A stretch of 64,000 bases of DNA from a virus. Both the position numbers and the translations under genes were made by a program. Where the stretch lies: the IMG/VR virus record IMGVR_UViG_3300022924_000001, positions 64,001 to 128,000 of that record; one strand, written 5' to 3'. Below the pieces are notes generated by a model. The model worked only from the letters and a program-made list of their open reading frames with translations. It had not been told where the DNA came from and ran no database searches. Of the stretch, positions 30,136 to 37,646 are shown in pieces. Position 1 is the first letter of the stretch. Each line of letters opens with the position of its first letter.

Positions 30136-30859
30136 ACACAAGAATACAGGAGTAATAGGAGAGTTGAGAGGTGATGCGGTGTATTTTCAAGAAAAATTGT
30201 CAGATATAAAATGGTATCAAAACTCTTTAAGTCTTAGTTTTATTACAAATTCTGGTGACTGGGAAGAAACTATTGGTGATAACTATAAAATACTATCAGT
30301 GTATCATGATAATGGGGGTAGCGTAAGTGTCAACGAAGACCACAATCTTAATCTGATAATGTATCAATTAGCATTAGAAAATAATAATAAAATACAGAGT
30401 GTCGAAAATGCAAAAGGGTTAAAACTAAGTATAGGAGATAAAGTTTGTTGGAAGTGGAGTGAAGCTCCGGTGGATTATTTTACAATACAGGAATTTCGTT
30501 TTGAAGATGAAGAGATACTTGTGAAGTTTCTAAATAATAATGCTCTCTTTTCTATCAACATGGATTCCCTGCAACACTACATAGAGCCAAAACCGTTATT
30601 TACAACCACAGATGGAGTTGATTTATTTAAAGGGGATAAGTATTGGAGATGGTTTCCAGCAAAAGATGGAAAAATACTAGGAACTCTTGACCCATTTATA
30701 GTAGGGGAAGGATTTTCTGTTGGTTACAAAAATACATTTTCAACTCATCAAGCAGCTACAGAACATATAAAATTAAACAAACCTGAATTCAGCCGGCAAC
30801 AAATAATCAACCTCCTTGAAAAACTAAATGTAGATAAAAATGAAATTGAAAACATTTAA
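30122..30859 (+). CDS. hypothetical multi-domain phage protein (245 aa)
   Basis: The C-terminal half contains LFTTTDGVDLFKGDKYWRWF (about residues 156-175) and FSTHQAATEHIKLNKPEFS (about 205-223), a domain found repeatedly in Bacteroidota phage small proteins (tdG.di..GD.y...f.t.e.A..yI..NKp). The N-terminal half has GELRGDAVYF and a beta pattern. No catalytic motif. It may be a fusion of two such units. Confidence 0.65.
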   Translation: MRKFKHKNTGVIGELRGDAVYFQEKLSDIKWYQNSLSLSFITNSGDWEETIGDNYKILSVYHDNGGSVSVNEDHNLNLIMYQLALENNNKIQSVENAKGLKLSIGDKVCWKWSEAPVDYFTIQEFRFEDEEILVKFLNNNALFSINMDSLQHYIEPKPLFTTTDGVDLFKGDKYWRWFPAKDGKILGTLDPFIVGEGFSVGYKNTFSTHQAATEHIKLNKPEFSRQQIINLLEKLNVDKNEIENI

Positions 30860-30860
30860 A

Positions 30861-30959
30861 ATGATATTAGGAGGTCTTATTGCACTTGGTATAATTTCTA
30901 TCTCAATACTACTATTTTATGGACTTCTAAAAGCAGTACAATGGTTACTTCATATCTAG
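30861..30959 (+). CDS. membrane peptide (32 aa)
   Basis: A single hydrophobic helix (ILGGLIALGIISISILLFYGLL). Starts one base after the previous stop and overlaps the next gene by 19 bases. Function unknown. Confidence 0.5.
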   Translation: MILGGLIALGIISISILLFYGLLKAVQWLLHI

Positions 30960-31102
30960 AATTTCTATTGTGGAGGTTACAGTTAGATATAGAAGAACTC
31001 CAATTAACTAAATCGCGAAGTAAAATAAAACACCTGCTCAGAAGTATCAGATTGCAAAGGGACGGAATTGAACTCTATAAAAAGCTACACGATGTATATT
31101 AA
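30941..31102 (+). CDS. basic helical protein (53 aa)
   Basis: SYLEFLLWRLQLDIEELQLTKSRSKIKHLLRSIRLQRDG is one long amphipathic helix with a basic second half. It overlaps the next gene (31092) by 11 bases. Unassigned. Confidence 0.55.
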   Translation: MVTSYLEFLLWRLQLDIEELQLTKSRSKIKHLLRSIRLQRDGIELYKKLHDVY

Positions 31103-31694
31103 TTATAAAATACTGGAATCAAAACAACTTACCTTAAAAGAGTTCGCGATACTACAGTTGATAAAACAGAACAAAACAGAGGATTTAAGCGCTCAAATTG
31201 AAGAACAGTGCATAGACACCACGATAATAGAGAACCTTGCTGAGAAAGGCTATATTGAGTACATAAAGCCAAAGAATAAGAGTGAGAATCAATGGAAGTT
31301 ACTTCGCGCTTCCAAAAAAGGAGTTCAGGTTTTGGAGGATATAGATACACCTGCCTGTACTGACGAGGTACTCAAGATGAGGGATTATTTAGTGGAAATG
31401 TACCTAAACCACGAAGATACTGAAAGAACCATAGGAAATAAGAAATCTATTGCTATTTATATTAGTATTTTACAGCATCATTTAGCAATAAATATCTATC
31501 AGTTTTATTATCTTTGTGAGTATTTTTTATCTGAATACCCCTATACAAAAAAACTGGAAAATATATTCTGGGATAAAAATAAACACAGATATAAAGAGTT
31601 TAAAAACAATATCGAAGACTCTACAATTTTTCAGTTCTATGAAGAGCATAAAGAAGATATTGAGAATTATTGGAAACAAAAAATAAAACAATAA
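31092..31694 (+). CDS. winged-helix N-terminal protein, possible replication accessory (200 aa)
   Basis: Start ATG at 31092 is preferred to TTG at 31068. Residues about 1-80 form a winged helix (LTLKEFAILQLIKQNK...IENLAEKGYIEYIKPKN...LRASKKGVQVLED); the rest is helical and contains LEDIDTPACTDEVLKMRDYLVEMY and FEKIFWDKNKHRYKEF-like sequence. Such proteins accompany helicase genes in Bacteroidota phages, and here the DnaB-type helicase lies 1.4 kb downstream. Replication role is inferred from position. Confidence 0.6.
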   Translation: MYINYKILESKQLTLKEFAILQLIKQNKTEDLSAQIEEQCIDTTIIENLAEKGYIEYIKPKNKSENQWKLLRASKKGVQVLEDIDTPACTDEVLKMRDYLVEMYLNHEDTERTIGNKKSIAIYISILQHHLAINIYQFYYLCEYFLSEYPYTKKLENIFWDKNKHRYKEFKNNIEDSTIFQFYEEHKEDIENYWKQKIKQ

Positions 31695-31695
31695 T

Positions 31696-31863
31696 ATGAG
31701 AGAAAGCGGATTTTATTGGGTTAAAAGGAATGGAAGATGGGAAGTTGCGGAGTATGAAAATATGGAAGAAGGAGCTTGGTATCTTACTAGTACGGCTTAT
31801 GAATGTGAAGAATTTCTTCTTGAGAGCATAATTGAGACACCATTAACATCACCAAAACTATGA
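31696..31863 (+). CDS. 'G-YYWIK' family protein (55 aa)
   Basis: ESGFYWVKRNGRWEVAEYENMEEGAWYL matches the pattern of the 26311-26475 protein and of short phage proteins elsewhere. ATGA overlap with the next gene. Unknown role. Confidence 0.65.
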   Translation: MRESGFYWVKRNGRWEVAEYENMEEGAWYLTSTAYECEEFLLESIIETPLTSPKL

Positions 31864-32117
31864 AATCAAATAGAGAAAAAGCAGAAAAATTGGTAGAAGC
31901 CTATTTAAATTCGGAAGAGGGTAAACTAGATAAGGCTAGATGGGATGAAGAACTTAAGAACTTTATTTTATATGGAAAACCTACAGAGCATTTCGATGAT
32001 AAATTATTACAAGAGATTAAAGAGTTTAGCTGCAATATAACCCTCACTAATACGGTAAAATTCGACTCTGAAGAAGAAAGAATGGAATTTAACAGGCTGG
32101 TAAAAGAAATCAAGTAG
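31860..32117 (+). CDS. hypothetical protein (85 aa)
   Basis: Acidic, helical: REKAEKLVEAYLNSEEGKLDKARWDEELKNF. The stop is one base before the homing-type nuclease. Unassigned. Confidence 0.65.
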   Translation: MKSNREKAEKLVEAYLNSEEGKLDKARWDEELKNFILYGKPTEHFDDKLLQEIKEFSCNITLTNTVKFDSEEERMEFNRLVKEIK

Positions 32118-32118
32118 G

Positions 32119-33057
32119 ATGAGAGGTAGAGAAATTATAGATGGTTGTGTTAGATGTAGCAATTGTAAAGAGGATAAACCTGTTGAAAACTTTTCAAAAG
32201 GAGATAGTCCTTTGGGATTATCTTATTACTGTAAAGATTGCGCATCTGCTACATACATGAAGAAAAATCCTGTAAAAGAGAATGAAATAGTTAGTCTTGA
32301 AGGGGAAATTTGGAAGGGGGTCCCGTCTTTAGATGGAGTATGCCTTTGTTCTAATTTCGGGAGGATTAAAAAAAGAGCTGATACTACTGTAAAAGCCAAT
32401 GGTGGGGTAAGAAGAAATCCAAGTAAAATAGTAAAGCAAGTTATCAATCCTTGGGGCTATATGTACATCAATATTAGTGTAGGCGGTATACCTTATAAAC
32501 TTTTTAGTCATCGAGTAATAGCAGAAGCTTTTATACCGAATCCCGAAAATAAACCCTTCATTAATCACATAGATAGAAACCGTTCAAATAATAACATTGA
32601 AAATTTAGAGTGGTGTACTTCTAGGGAAAACCAACATCACCGAACCCTAGGAGAGAATAACAGCTCTAAGTATGTAGGTGTTAAAAAACATAAGAATAGG
32701 TGGCTTTCAAGAATATGGATAGAAGGTAAGAGTAGGGCATTAGGAACTTACAAGACAGAGGTAGAAGCTCACAATGCATTTCAGGTAGCTCTTAAGAACT
32801 GGCAGGAACTAGGACAAATGCCTGAACATAAGCGCCCTAATAAGCATACTAAGTACACAGGGTTAATCGGTAATGGTACAGGAGGCTTTTCTGCTTCTTT
32901 TACAATAGATAAAGTTACCAGATATGTAGGATTTTTTAAAGATCAGGAATTAGGCCATTATTGGCTAGAGGCAGCAAAAGAGGACTATAAACAAACAGGC
33001 ACTTACATAAAATATAGAAAAGGTGATACTGTTTATAACAACACGGATAAATTATGA
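32119..33057 (+). CDS. NUMOD4-HNH-AP2 homing-type endonuclease
   Basis: Five units in order: N-terminal zinc motif (CSNC at 13-16, CKDC at 38-41); NUMOD4 (EIWKGVPSLDGVCLCSNFGRIKK, about 63-85); HNH core (FINHIDRNRSNNNIENLEWCT, about 153-173) preceded by SHRVIAEAFIPNP; a first AP2-type DNA-binding domain (SKYVGVKKHKNRWLSRIWIEGK, about 190-211) and a second AP2-like one (KYTGLIGNGTGGFSASF, about 250-266). This is the layout of free-standing homing nucleases. It directly precedes and overlaps by four bases the helicase gene, so it probably recognises a helicase-gene site in sister phages. Confidence 0.85.
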   Translation: MRGREIIDGCVRCSNCKEDKPVENFSKGDSPLGLSYYCKDCASATYMKKNPVKENEIVSLEGEIWKGVPSLDGVCLCSNFGRIKKRADTTVKANGGVRRNPSKIVKQVINPWGYMYINISVGGIPYKLFSHRVIAEAFIPNPENKPFINHIDRNRSNNNIENLEWCTSRENQHHRTLGENNSSKYVGVKKHKNRWLSRIWIEGKSRALGTYKTEVEAHNAFQVALKNWQELGQMPEHKRPNKHTKYTGLIGNGTGGFSASFTIDKVTRYVGFFKDQELGHYWLEAAKEDYKQTGTYIKYRKGDTVYNNTDKL

Positions 33058-34112
33058 TTAGACCTCTTCAAGAAATATTAGATCATAGTTTAAGTACAAT
33101 CAATAAGTACCAAACAGGTCAGATACGCCAGATAAAAACAAACAGACCTTGGCTGGATGCGCAAGGGGGTATTACTCCCAAAGGGCTATACACCATTTGT
33201 GGATCCAGCTTCGGCGGGAAAAGTACTGAGTTAGAGAACCTTAAGGCTGATATAATGGATATAAACATAAATCCAGAAGCATCTGATTTTGTATGGCTAT
33301 CCAATTCTTTTGAAATGACTAATTTTGCAACTACCTTGAGGGATATTAAAAAGCTGACTAAAAAGCAGTTTAAAGATATACTCGGGGAAACCTTCAGTGA
33401 AGATGAGAAAGTCCTTCTAAAGAACTATTACACTAATAAGATTGATGGGCGCTTTTTTGTAAATCAAGTTCCTGAAACGGCAGAAGAATTTATAAAAGGT
33501 ATAGATGCTTTCTTATTAAAGAATAAGGACAAGAAGCTAGTTGGTATTGACTTGGATCACGCAGGTCTTATAAGGGCTAAATCAGACAATAAGAAGCTTG
33601 CAATAGATGATATGGTAGAGGGTCTTAATGAGCTAAAGAATAAATACGATAACTTTATTGTGATGATTTTAATACAATTAAATCGTGGTATTTTACTGCG
33701 CGCTAAAGAAAACTCCAACGAATCACGTATAAGAAGGGATGATATTTACCAGAGTGATACTGTATATCATATAAGCGATTTTGTTTATGGCCTTCAGAAT
33801 GCAAACTATTGTGGTATAGAGCAATATGCGAAGATTAACCCTGAAAAATACCCGCATCTATCACATAGATTTACAGACACTGACAAGAACGGTAAAGTTA
33901 GCTTGTATACGGAGGGTTGTATATTTGTTGAAGTACTCAAGGATAGAACAGCAGATATAGGATTTAGTGATATTTATACTATTGAAATAACTCCCTTTGA
34001 TAAAGTAGCTCCTAAAATAATACCCCCTCCCATATTCAGCACACCGGTATTCTCTGAGCCACTTAAAACTGTATCGCTCTCAGAGGCATTTGGAACAGAC
34101 ACTCCATTTTGA
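33054..34112 (+). CDS. DnaB-type replicative helicase (RecA fold, 352 aa)
   Basis: Unwinds DNA at the replication fork with ATP. Motifs: Walker A GSSFGGKST (50-58), Walker B LVGIDLDHAG (about 162-171, D166/D168) and the DnaB-family QLNR (208-211). No N-terminal primase-binding domain is seen; the first 40 residues end in RPWLDAQGGITPKGLYTI. Length suits a single-domain SF4 helicase of Bacteroidota phages. The likely primase partner is at 45.9 kb and polymerase at 37.6 kb. Coupled to the homing nuclease by ATGA overlap. Confidence 0.8.
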   Translation: MIRPLQEILDHSLSTINKYQTGQIRQIKTNRPWLDAQGGITPKGLYTICGSSFGGKSTELENLKADIMDININPEASDFVWLSNSFEMTNFATTLRDIKKLTKKQFKDILGETFSEDEKVLLKNYYTNKIDGRFFVNQVPETAEEFIKGIDAFLLKNKDKKLVGIDLDHAGLIRAKSDNKKLAIDDMVEGLNELKNKYDNFIVMILIQLNRGILLRAKENSNESRIRRDDIYQSDTVYHISDFVYGLQNANYCGIEQYAKINPEKYPHLSHRFTDTDKNGKVSLYTEGCIFVEVLKDRTADIGFSDIYTIEITPFDKVAPKIIPPPIFSTPVFSEPLKTVSLSEAFGTDTPF

Positions 34113-34192
34113 AATTAATATTTTGTGTGCTTATAGCTCTTACTGTATGTGCTGTACTCATCGTATGTTATTATTTAAGCGGTCTATTTTAG
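34109..34192 (+). CDS. possible membrane peptide (27 aa, TTG start)
   Basis: TTG overlaps the helicase stop; a hydrophobic helix (LIFCVLIALTVCAVLIVCYYL) ends just inside the terminator hairpin. Could be real but overlaps the terminator. Confidence 0.35.
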   Translation: MKLIFCVLIALTVCAVLIVCYYLSGLF

Positions 34193-34210
34193 GCTGCTTT
34201 TTTGTTTTTT
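34177..34210 (+). terminator. rho-independent terminator after the helicase
   Basis: AAGCGGTC (34177-34184) pairs with GGCTGCTT (34192-34199) as 8 bp with two G-T pairs, then a T-rich tract (TTTTTGTTTTTT). It closes the long unit from 23.1 kb. Confidence 0.75.
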
Positions 34211-34241
34211 GCCGCGGAATAAAAAAATAAATTGAATAAAA

Positions 34242-34272
34242 GCAATTTATTGATTAAAATTATTTATCTTTG
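34242..34272 (+). promoter_or_regulatory. promoter, repeat type A (copy 2)
   Basis: 31 bases with one difference from 23122-23152, ending in TATCTTTG (34265-34272). AAATAAATTGAATA lies just upstream here and also upstream of copy 3 at 41196. It follows the terminator and drives the 34.3 kb gene set. Confidence 0.75.
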
Positions 34273-34306
34273 TGTAGGCAATGAAGCCAAATTAACAAAT
34301 AATATT

Positions 34307-34675
34307 ATGAAAACAGCAAAAGAATTCGCACTAGAACAAATAGCACCCTATTATAAAGATCCATCGATTTGTGGGTATGATGGCAATAGTTGCAGGTATA
34401 TAACCGAAGACGGTAAGATGTGTGTAGCAGGTAAGAATATGTTGAATCCTAGAATAAACTGTTTTGACAGTATAAAAGCCATCCTTTCTGAAGACTTAGA
34501 AGAAGATGTTTTTAAACCGGCAGCTAGAGGAATACTCAATCCAAAACAATGGTCACTATTGCAAAATATTCATGATAGTATAGCAGAGGGAGAGGAGCAT
34601 AATGTACCCATAGGTGTTATAGAGCTCGGTCTTTTCTCACTAGAGGAACTTGAAGAGGCCGCAAATAAACTGTAA
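34307..34675 (+). CDS. hypothetical protein (122 aa)
   Basis: First gene of the 34-39 kb unit; start 34307 after 'aataatatt', and the in-frame ATG at 34232 lies before the promoter. Soluble helical protein with AKEFALEQIAPYYKDPSICGYDGNSCRYITEDGKMC; three cysteines (CGY, CRY, MC) may bind metal. Similar 'A..F.l......nP...g......Cry......~CavGr' proteins occur in phages. Unassigned. Confidence 0.7.
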   Translation: MKTAKEFALEQIAPYYKDPSICGYDGNSCRYITEDGKMCVAGKNMLNPRINCFDSIKAILSEDLEEDVFKPAARGILNPKQWSLLQNIHDSIAEGEEHNVPIGVIELGLFSLEELEEAANKL

Positions 34676-34677
34676 AT

Positions 34678-35022
34678 ATGATAGTATCAGAGACAACAAA
34701 TATACCAAGTGTAGACAGAGAAGAGTATAAAACAGCTTTGTTAAAATACTTGCCTTATGATGTAAATATGTGGGTTCCTAATTTAATCTGGACAGGTAAT
34801 CCACCAGAGCCTTCGCATGAGGAGATGGGAACCACAAGACTAACAACAGAGAATTTACAAGCTTTTATCGACTCTGGTTGGCCTTTAGTCTTAAACCCAT
34901 ATGATAGTGTAAATCGCCGTAAAATTAAAAATTGGTCAATAGAAGATTTACTTAAATATCATTTCGATACAGATAATTACATAGAGAAAGGAATAGCCAT
35001 TAATATAAATGAAATATTATGA
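34678..35022 (+). CDS. hypothetical protein (114 aa)
   Basis: Contains an aromatic/proline core (YLPYDVNMWVPNLIWTGNPPEP) and a helical C-terminus. ATGA overlap with the next gene. Unassigned. Confidence 0.65.
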   Translation: MIVSETTNIPSVDREEYKTALLKYLPYDVNMWVPNLIWTGNPPEPSHEEMGTTRLTTENLQAFIDSGWPLVLNPYDSVNRRKIKNWSIEDLLKYHFDTDNYIEKGIAININEIL

Positions 35023-35204
35023 ACGGACGAGCAATTTATAGAAAGTATGCACAATCAAAAGGAAAAGAAGCTGCACAGTTTGATAGAATAGAACCTGATA
35101 TGTATGATTATGATACCTTGTACACGAAGGATAGCCAAGGCCGCGAAGAAAAAACAAATATAAACTATAAAGACTTAGTTAACTTTATTATTAGAACATT
35201 ATGA
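35019..35204 (+). CDS. hypothetical protein (61 aa)
   Basis: Charged helix then GREEKTNINYKDLVNFIIRTL. ATGA overlaps on both sides, so a coupled gene. Unassigned. Confidence 0.6.
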   Translation: MNGRAIYRKYAQSKGKEAAQFDRIEPDMYDYDTLYTKDSQGREEKTNINYKDLVNFIIRTL

Positions 35205-35516
35205 TATCAAAAGAAAAATTAGAAGAGATAAGTCACTTTGGAGTATTAGACTCAGGGACTTGTACTGATATATGTATTAAGATACCCTTAAATACATTTG
35301 AGTTATCAAATCAATTAGGGGGCACAAGAGATTAGCGTTTTCACACATTTTAATTCTAGATTAGAGGCTGACTTAGGGTTTACTGTTCCTATAGTAATAC
35401 TTACTCTCCTGTGGAATGAGTTTAGTCTGGGAATGGGGGCTAACTTCTTAGTACTAAATATTAGCTACTACAACTACTTTAGAGAATTTTTAATTGATTA
35501 TCTTAATAATTTATGA
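35201..35516 (+). pseudogene. phage gene broken by one extra G in a G5 run
   Basis: ATG at 35201 reads MISKEKLEEISHFGVL...ELSNQLGG and stops at TAG (35333-35335). Removing one G at 35318-35322 continues the protein as QLGAQEISVFTHFNSRLEADLGF through a hydrophobic stretch to TGA (35514-35516), which overlaps the DUF4326 start by ATGA as usual. Intact length would be about 104 residues. Real slippage or an assembly indel. Confidence 0.65.
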
Positions 35517-35794
35517 CAAGAATAGTAAACATTTATAAAGAGCCTTATGACCAGTACATAGGGCGTGCGGGAAAAGGAAAAGACGGTTATTATGGTAATC
35601 CTTTTCCACTATTACCGAATGAAGAAAGAGGAACAACTCTGGAACGGTATAAAAAGTATTTCTATAACAGACTTGAAACCGATATTGAATTTAAGACTAA
35701 AATTTTAGCTTTAAAGGGATTAACACTGGGTTGTTTTTGTAAACCCAAAGCATGTCACGGAGATATAATTAAAGAATATTTAGATAATTTATAA
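35513..35794 (+). CDS. DUF4326 protein (93 aa)
   Basis: Shows the DUF4326 signature: IVNIYKEPYDQYIGRAGKG at the start, GYYGNPF in the middle, and LGCFCKPKACHGDIIKEYL at the end, the 'GCwCkP..CHGDvL.eyL' block with two cysteines and a histidine. It is a common small phage protein family with no settled activity. It starts in an ATGA overlap with the frameshifted gene upstream. Confidence 0.9.
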   Translation: MTRIVNIYKEPYDQYIGRAGKGKDGYYGNPFPLLPNEERGTTLERYKKYFYNRLETDIEFKTKILALKGLTLGCFCKPKACHGDIIKEYLDNL

Positions 35795-35804
35795 AAACAG
35801 TATC

Positions 35805-36038
35805 ATGACACACACAGAAGTAGTAAACAAATTGATTGGTAGTATCAGTCCAATAGGTAAGGTGATACCAGATAAAGAACGTTTTGAGAATTTAAAAGCA
35901 ATGTGCTCACTTGTAGATGATTTGGTTTTTCAGATTGATAGGGTAGCACGTGAAAATAAGGATGCCCCAGAGTATTCAGTTAGGCTTGCAGGTCAATATG
36001 CAGACAAATTTTTAACAGAGACATTAGGTATACAGTAA
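35805..36038 (+). CDS. hypothetical protein (77 aa)
   Basis: TEVVNKLIGSISPIGKVIPDKERFENLKAMCSLVDDLVFQIDRVARENKDAPEYSVRLAGQYADKFL: the helical phage protein type with 'LIG.I.P.G....D..R..Nl' present in many Gram-negative and Bacteroidota phages. Function unknown. Confidence 0.75.
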   Translation: MTHTEVVNKLIGSISPIGKVIPDKERFENLKAMCSLVDDLVFQIDRVARENKDAPEYSVRLAGQYADKFLTETLGIQ

Positions 36039-36042
36039 AATT

Positions 36043-36732
36043 ATGGGAACACTATTGAAAGACAGAGCATTCAATGCATTGAACCTATTCCAATACAATC
36101 ACATAAACCTCCCAGATACTGTAGCAAAAATAAAATTGAGTGTACCAGTAGAAAGACAGTATGTGCTTAGAATGCTAATCAAGCGAATGTTCAGTCAACT
36201 TCTAATACCGCAAGAATTGGAATGGGTTAGACCAATAGTAGAGAGCTCAATGAAATACCAAGAAGGCCAAGGAATTACCCAACCATTCATATATCTCACA
36301 GTAAGAAGCGGTATTGTTACAACAGCTACAGACGATGAGTGGCACGTAGATGGGTTCTCTAAGACTATCACCCACCTTCCAGAACAGAACTATATCTGGT
36401 GTAATCATGTTGCGACAGAATATGTGGTAAAAAAGTTTGATTTCCCAAGTGATTTTAATCCCCTTAATCATAATATCCATAAGTTCTTTCAGAATAGAAT
36501 TCAAGATAAGGATATCTTAAGTTTACAAGAGAATACTTTATACGGTATGGATCCTTACATAGTACACCGGAGATCACCATTAGTACAAGGTGTCAACAGA
36601 TGCTTCATAAGGGTTTCGTTTACACCTATAGAAATAGAAGACATCAACAATACTGTGAATCCACTATTACCAACCAATTATCAAAGGGATGGAGTTAAGG
36701 AGATGAGAAACAAATTAATATCTTACGATTAA
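36043..36732 (+). CDS. 2-oxoglutarate/Fe(II)-dioxygenase-like protein (229 aa)
   Basis: Residues H101 and D103 (WHVDG), H175 (YIVHRRSP) and R190 (CFIRVSF) have the spacing and order of the metal-binding HxD...H and 2-oxoglutarate-binding arginine of the double-stranded beta-helix oxygenases; GITQPFIYLTVRSG forms the strand before HxD. The enzyme could hydroxylate a base, an amino acid or a metabolite; the phage setting and the nearby polymerase make a DNA-base substrate plausible but unproved. It starts four bases after the preceding gene. Confidence 0.65.
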   Translation: MGTLLKDRAFNALNLFQYNHINLPDTVAKIKLSVPVERQYVLRMLIKRMFSQLLIPQELEWVRPIVESSMKYQEGQGITQPFIYLTVRSGIVTTATDDEWHVDGFSKTITHLPEQNYIWCNHVATEYVVKKFDFPSDFNPLNHNIHKFFQNRIQDKDILSLQENTLYGMDPYIVHRRSPLVQGVNRCFIRVSFTPIEIEDINNTVNPLLPTNYQRDGVKEMRNKLISYD

Positions 36733-36734
36733 TC

Positions 36735-36881
36735 ATGGAAAACCTATTTTCAAACTGTCATCTTAATGTAAAAGGTATGTGCAGTTGCTATCAAAAAATG
36801 TGTACGGCTGTCTCAGACTGTAGCCCAAAACTTATTACTCTTAAGAACATGGAATCAGTAAACAAAATTATAAACGAATAG
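36735..36881 (+). CDS. cysteine-rich protein (48 aa)
   Basis: Five cysteines within about 24 residues (NCHLN, CSCYQKMC, DCS) suggest a small metal-binding knot. Two bases after the oxygenase gene. Unassigned. Confidence 0.6.
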   Translation: MENLFSNCHLNVKGMCSCYQKMCTAVSDCSPKLITLKNMESVNKIINE

Positions 36882-36882
36882 A

Positions 36883-37074
36883 ATGGAACAGCATATTGAA
36901 GACAAGAAATTTCTTGACGCAATAGAATCTCACAGGGAATGGATTAAAACTCCTGCCTACCATAAGGAGCTAGGTTTAACGGAAGGAAAGAGAAAAGGCT
37001 ATATACAAGGCTTCTCACACGGTATGTGGGTAGGGAGTGTAATAATATGGGCACTATTACAATATTTAAAATAA
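36883..37074 (+). CDS. helical protein with C-terminal membrane segment (63 aa)
   Basis: Soluble charged first half; GFSHGMWVGSVIIWALLQYLK at the end is a likely membrane helix. Function unknown. Confidence 0.55.
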   Translation: MEQHIEDKKFLDAIESHREWIKTPAYHKELGLTEGKRKGYIQGFSHGMWVGSVIIWALLQYLK

Positions 37075-37080
37075 ACATAT

Positions 37081-37455
37081 ATGAGTTACGAAGATAATAT
37101 TCTAATAAAACTCCACCGTGACTATGGTCAAGACGAAATAATAGCTTTTACCATAAAGAAAATAAAAGAACTAAAAGTTGAACTAGGTAAGGAACGAGCA
37201 TACTCATTGGAGCTTAAAGACCGGTTAAATAAAGCGAATATAGATAAAAAGCAGACAGAGTTTGGAAGAATAAGTCCAGACCGAAAAAAGTCTATTGAAA
37301 CTAAGTACTTAAATTCATTAAGTTATCTAGAAATGACAAGAGAAGAGAAAATAGCTTTAAAGGAAAAAGATATTATAATTAACCTACAAAAGGAAAATGA
37401 AGCCCTCAAGAAGAAGTTGGGGATGGGTGTATATGCCTCTAAATTCCCGGGATAA
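37081..37455 (+). CDS. coiled-coil protein (124 aa)
   Basis: Long charged helices (KIKELKVELGKERAYSLELKDRLNKA; LQKENEALKKKLGMG) indicate a dimeric coiled coil. It lies two genes before the DNA polymerase and ends near a CCCGG/A-rich motif. Function unknown. Confidence 0.65.
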   Translation: MSYEDNILIKLHRDYGQDEIIAFTIKKIKELKVELGKERAYSLELKDRLNKANIDKKQTEFGRISPDRKKSIETKYLNSLSYLEMTREEKIALKEKDIIINLQKENEALKKKLGMGVYASKFPG

Positions 37456-37475
37456 AAACGACAAACTGACCAAAA

Positions 37476-37643
37476 ATGAGATACAAATATAAAGACAAAG
37501 AATACATAGTAATACACAGAATAAAATCAAAACATCCTCAAACAAGAGAATGGTATGATGCAATAGCCTATGCCTCAGCAGATCAGAAAAATATTTACAG
37601 CAGAGAAGAAAAAGAATTTTACGAATTATTTAAATTAGTGTAG
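37476..37643 (+). CDS. hypothetical protein (55 aa)
   Basis: MRYKYKDKEYIVIHRIKSKHPQTREWYDAIAYASADQKNIYSREEKEFYELF: the 'rvkhP.T.eW..~v.Y...~......r....F...F' phage family. Directly upstream of the polymerase gene (three bases). Unassigned. Confidence 0.65.
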   Translation: MRYKYKDKEYIVIHRIKSKHPQTREWYDAIAYASADQKNIYSREEKEFYELFKLV

Positions 37644-37646
37644 ATT

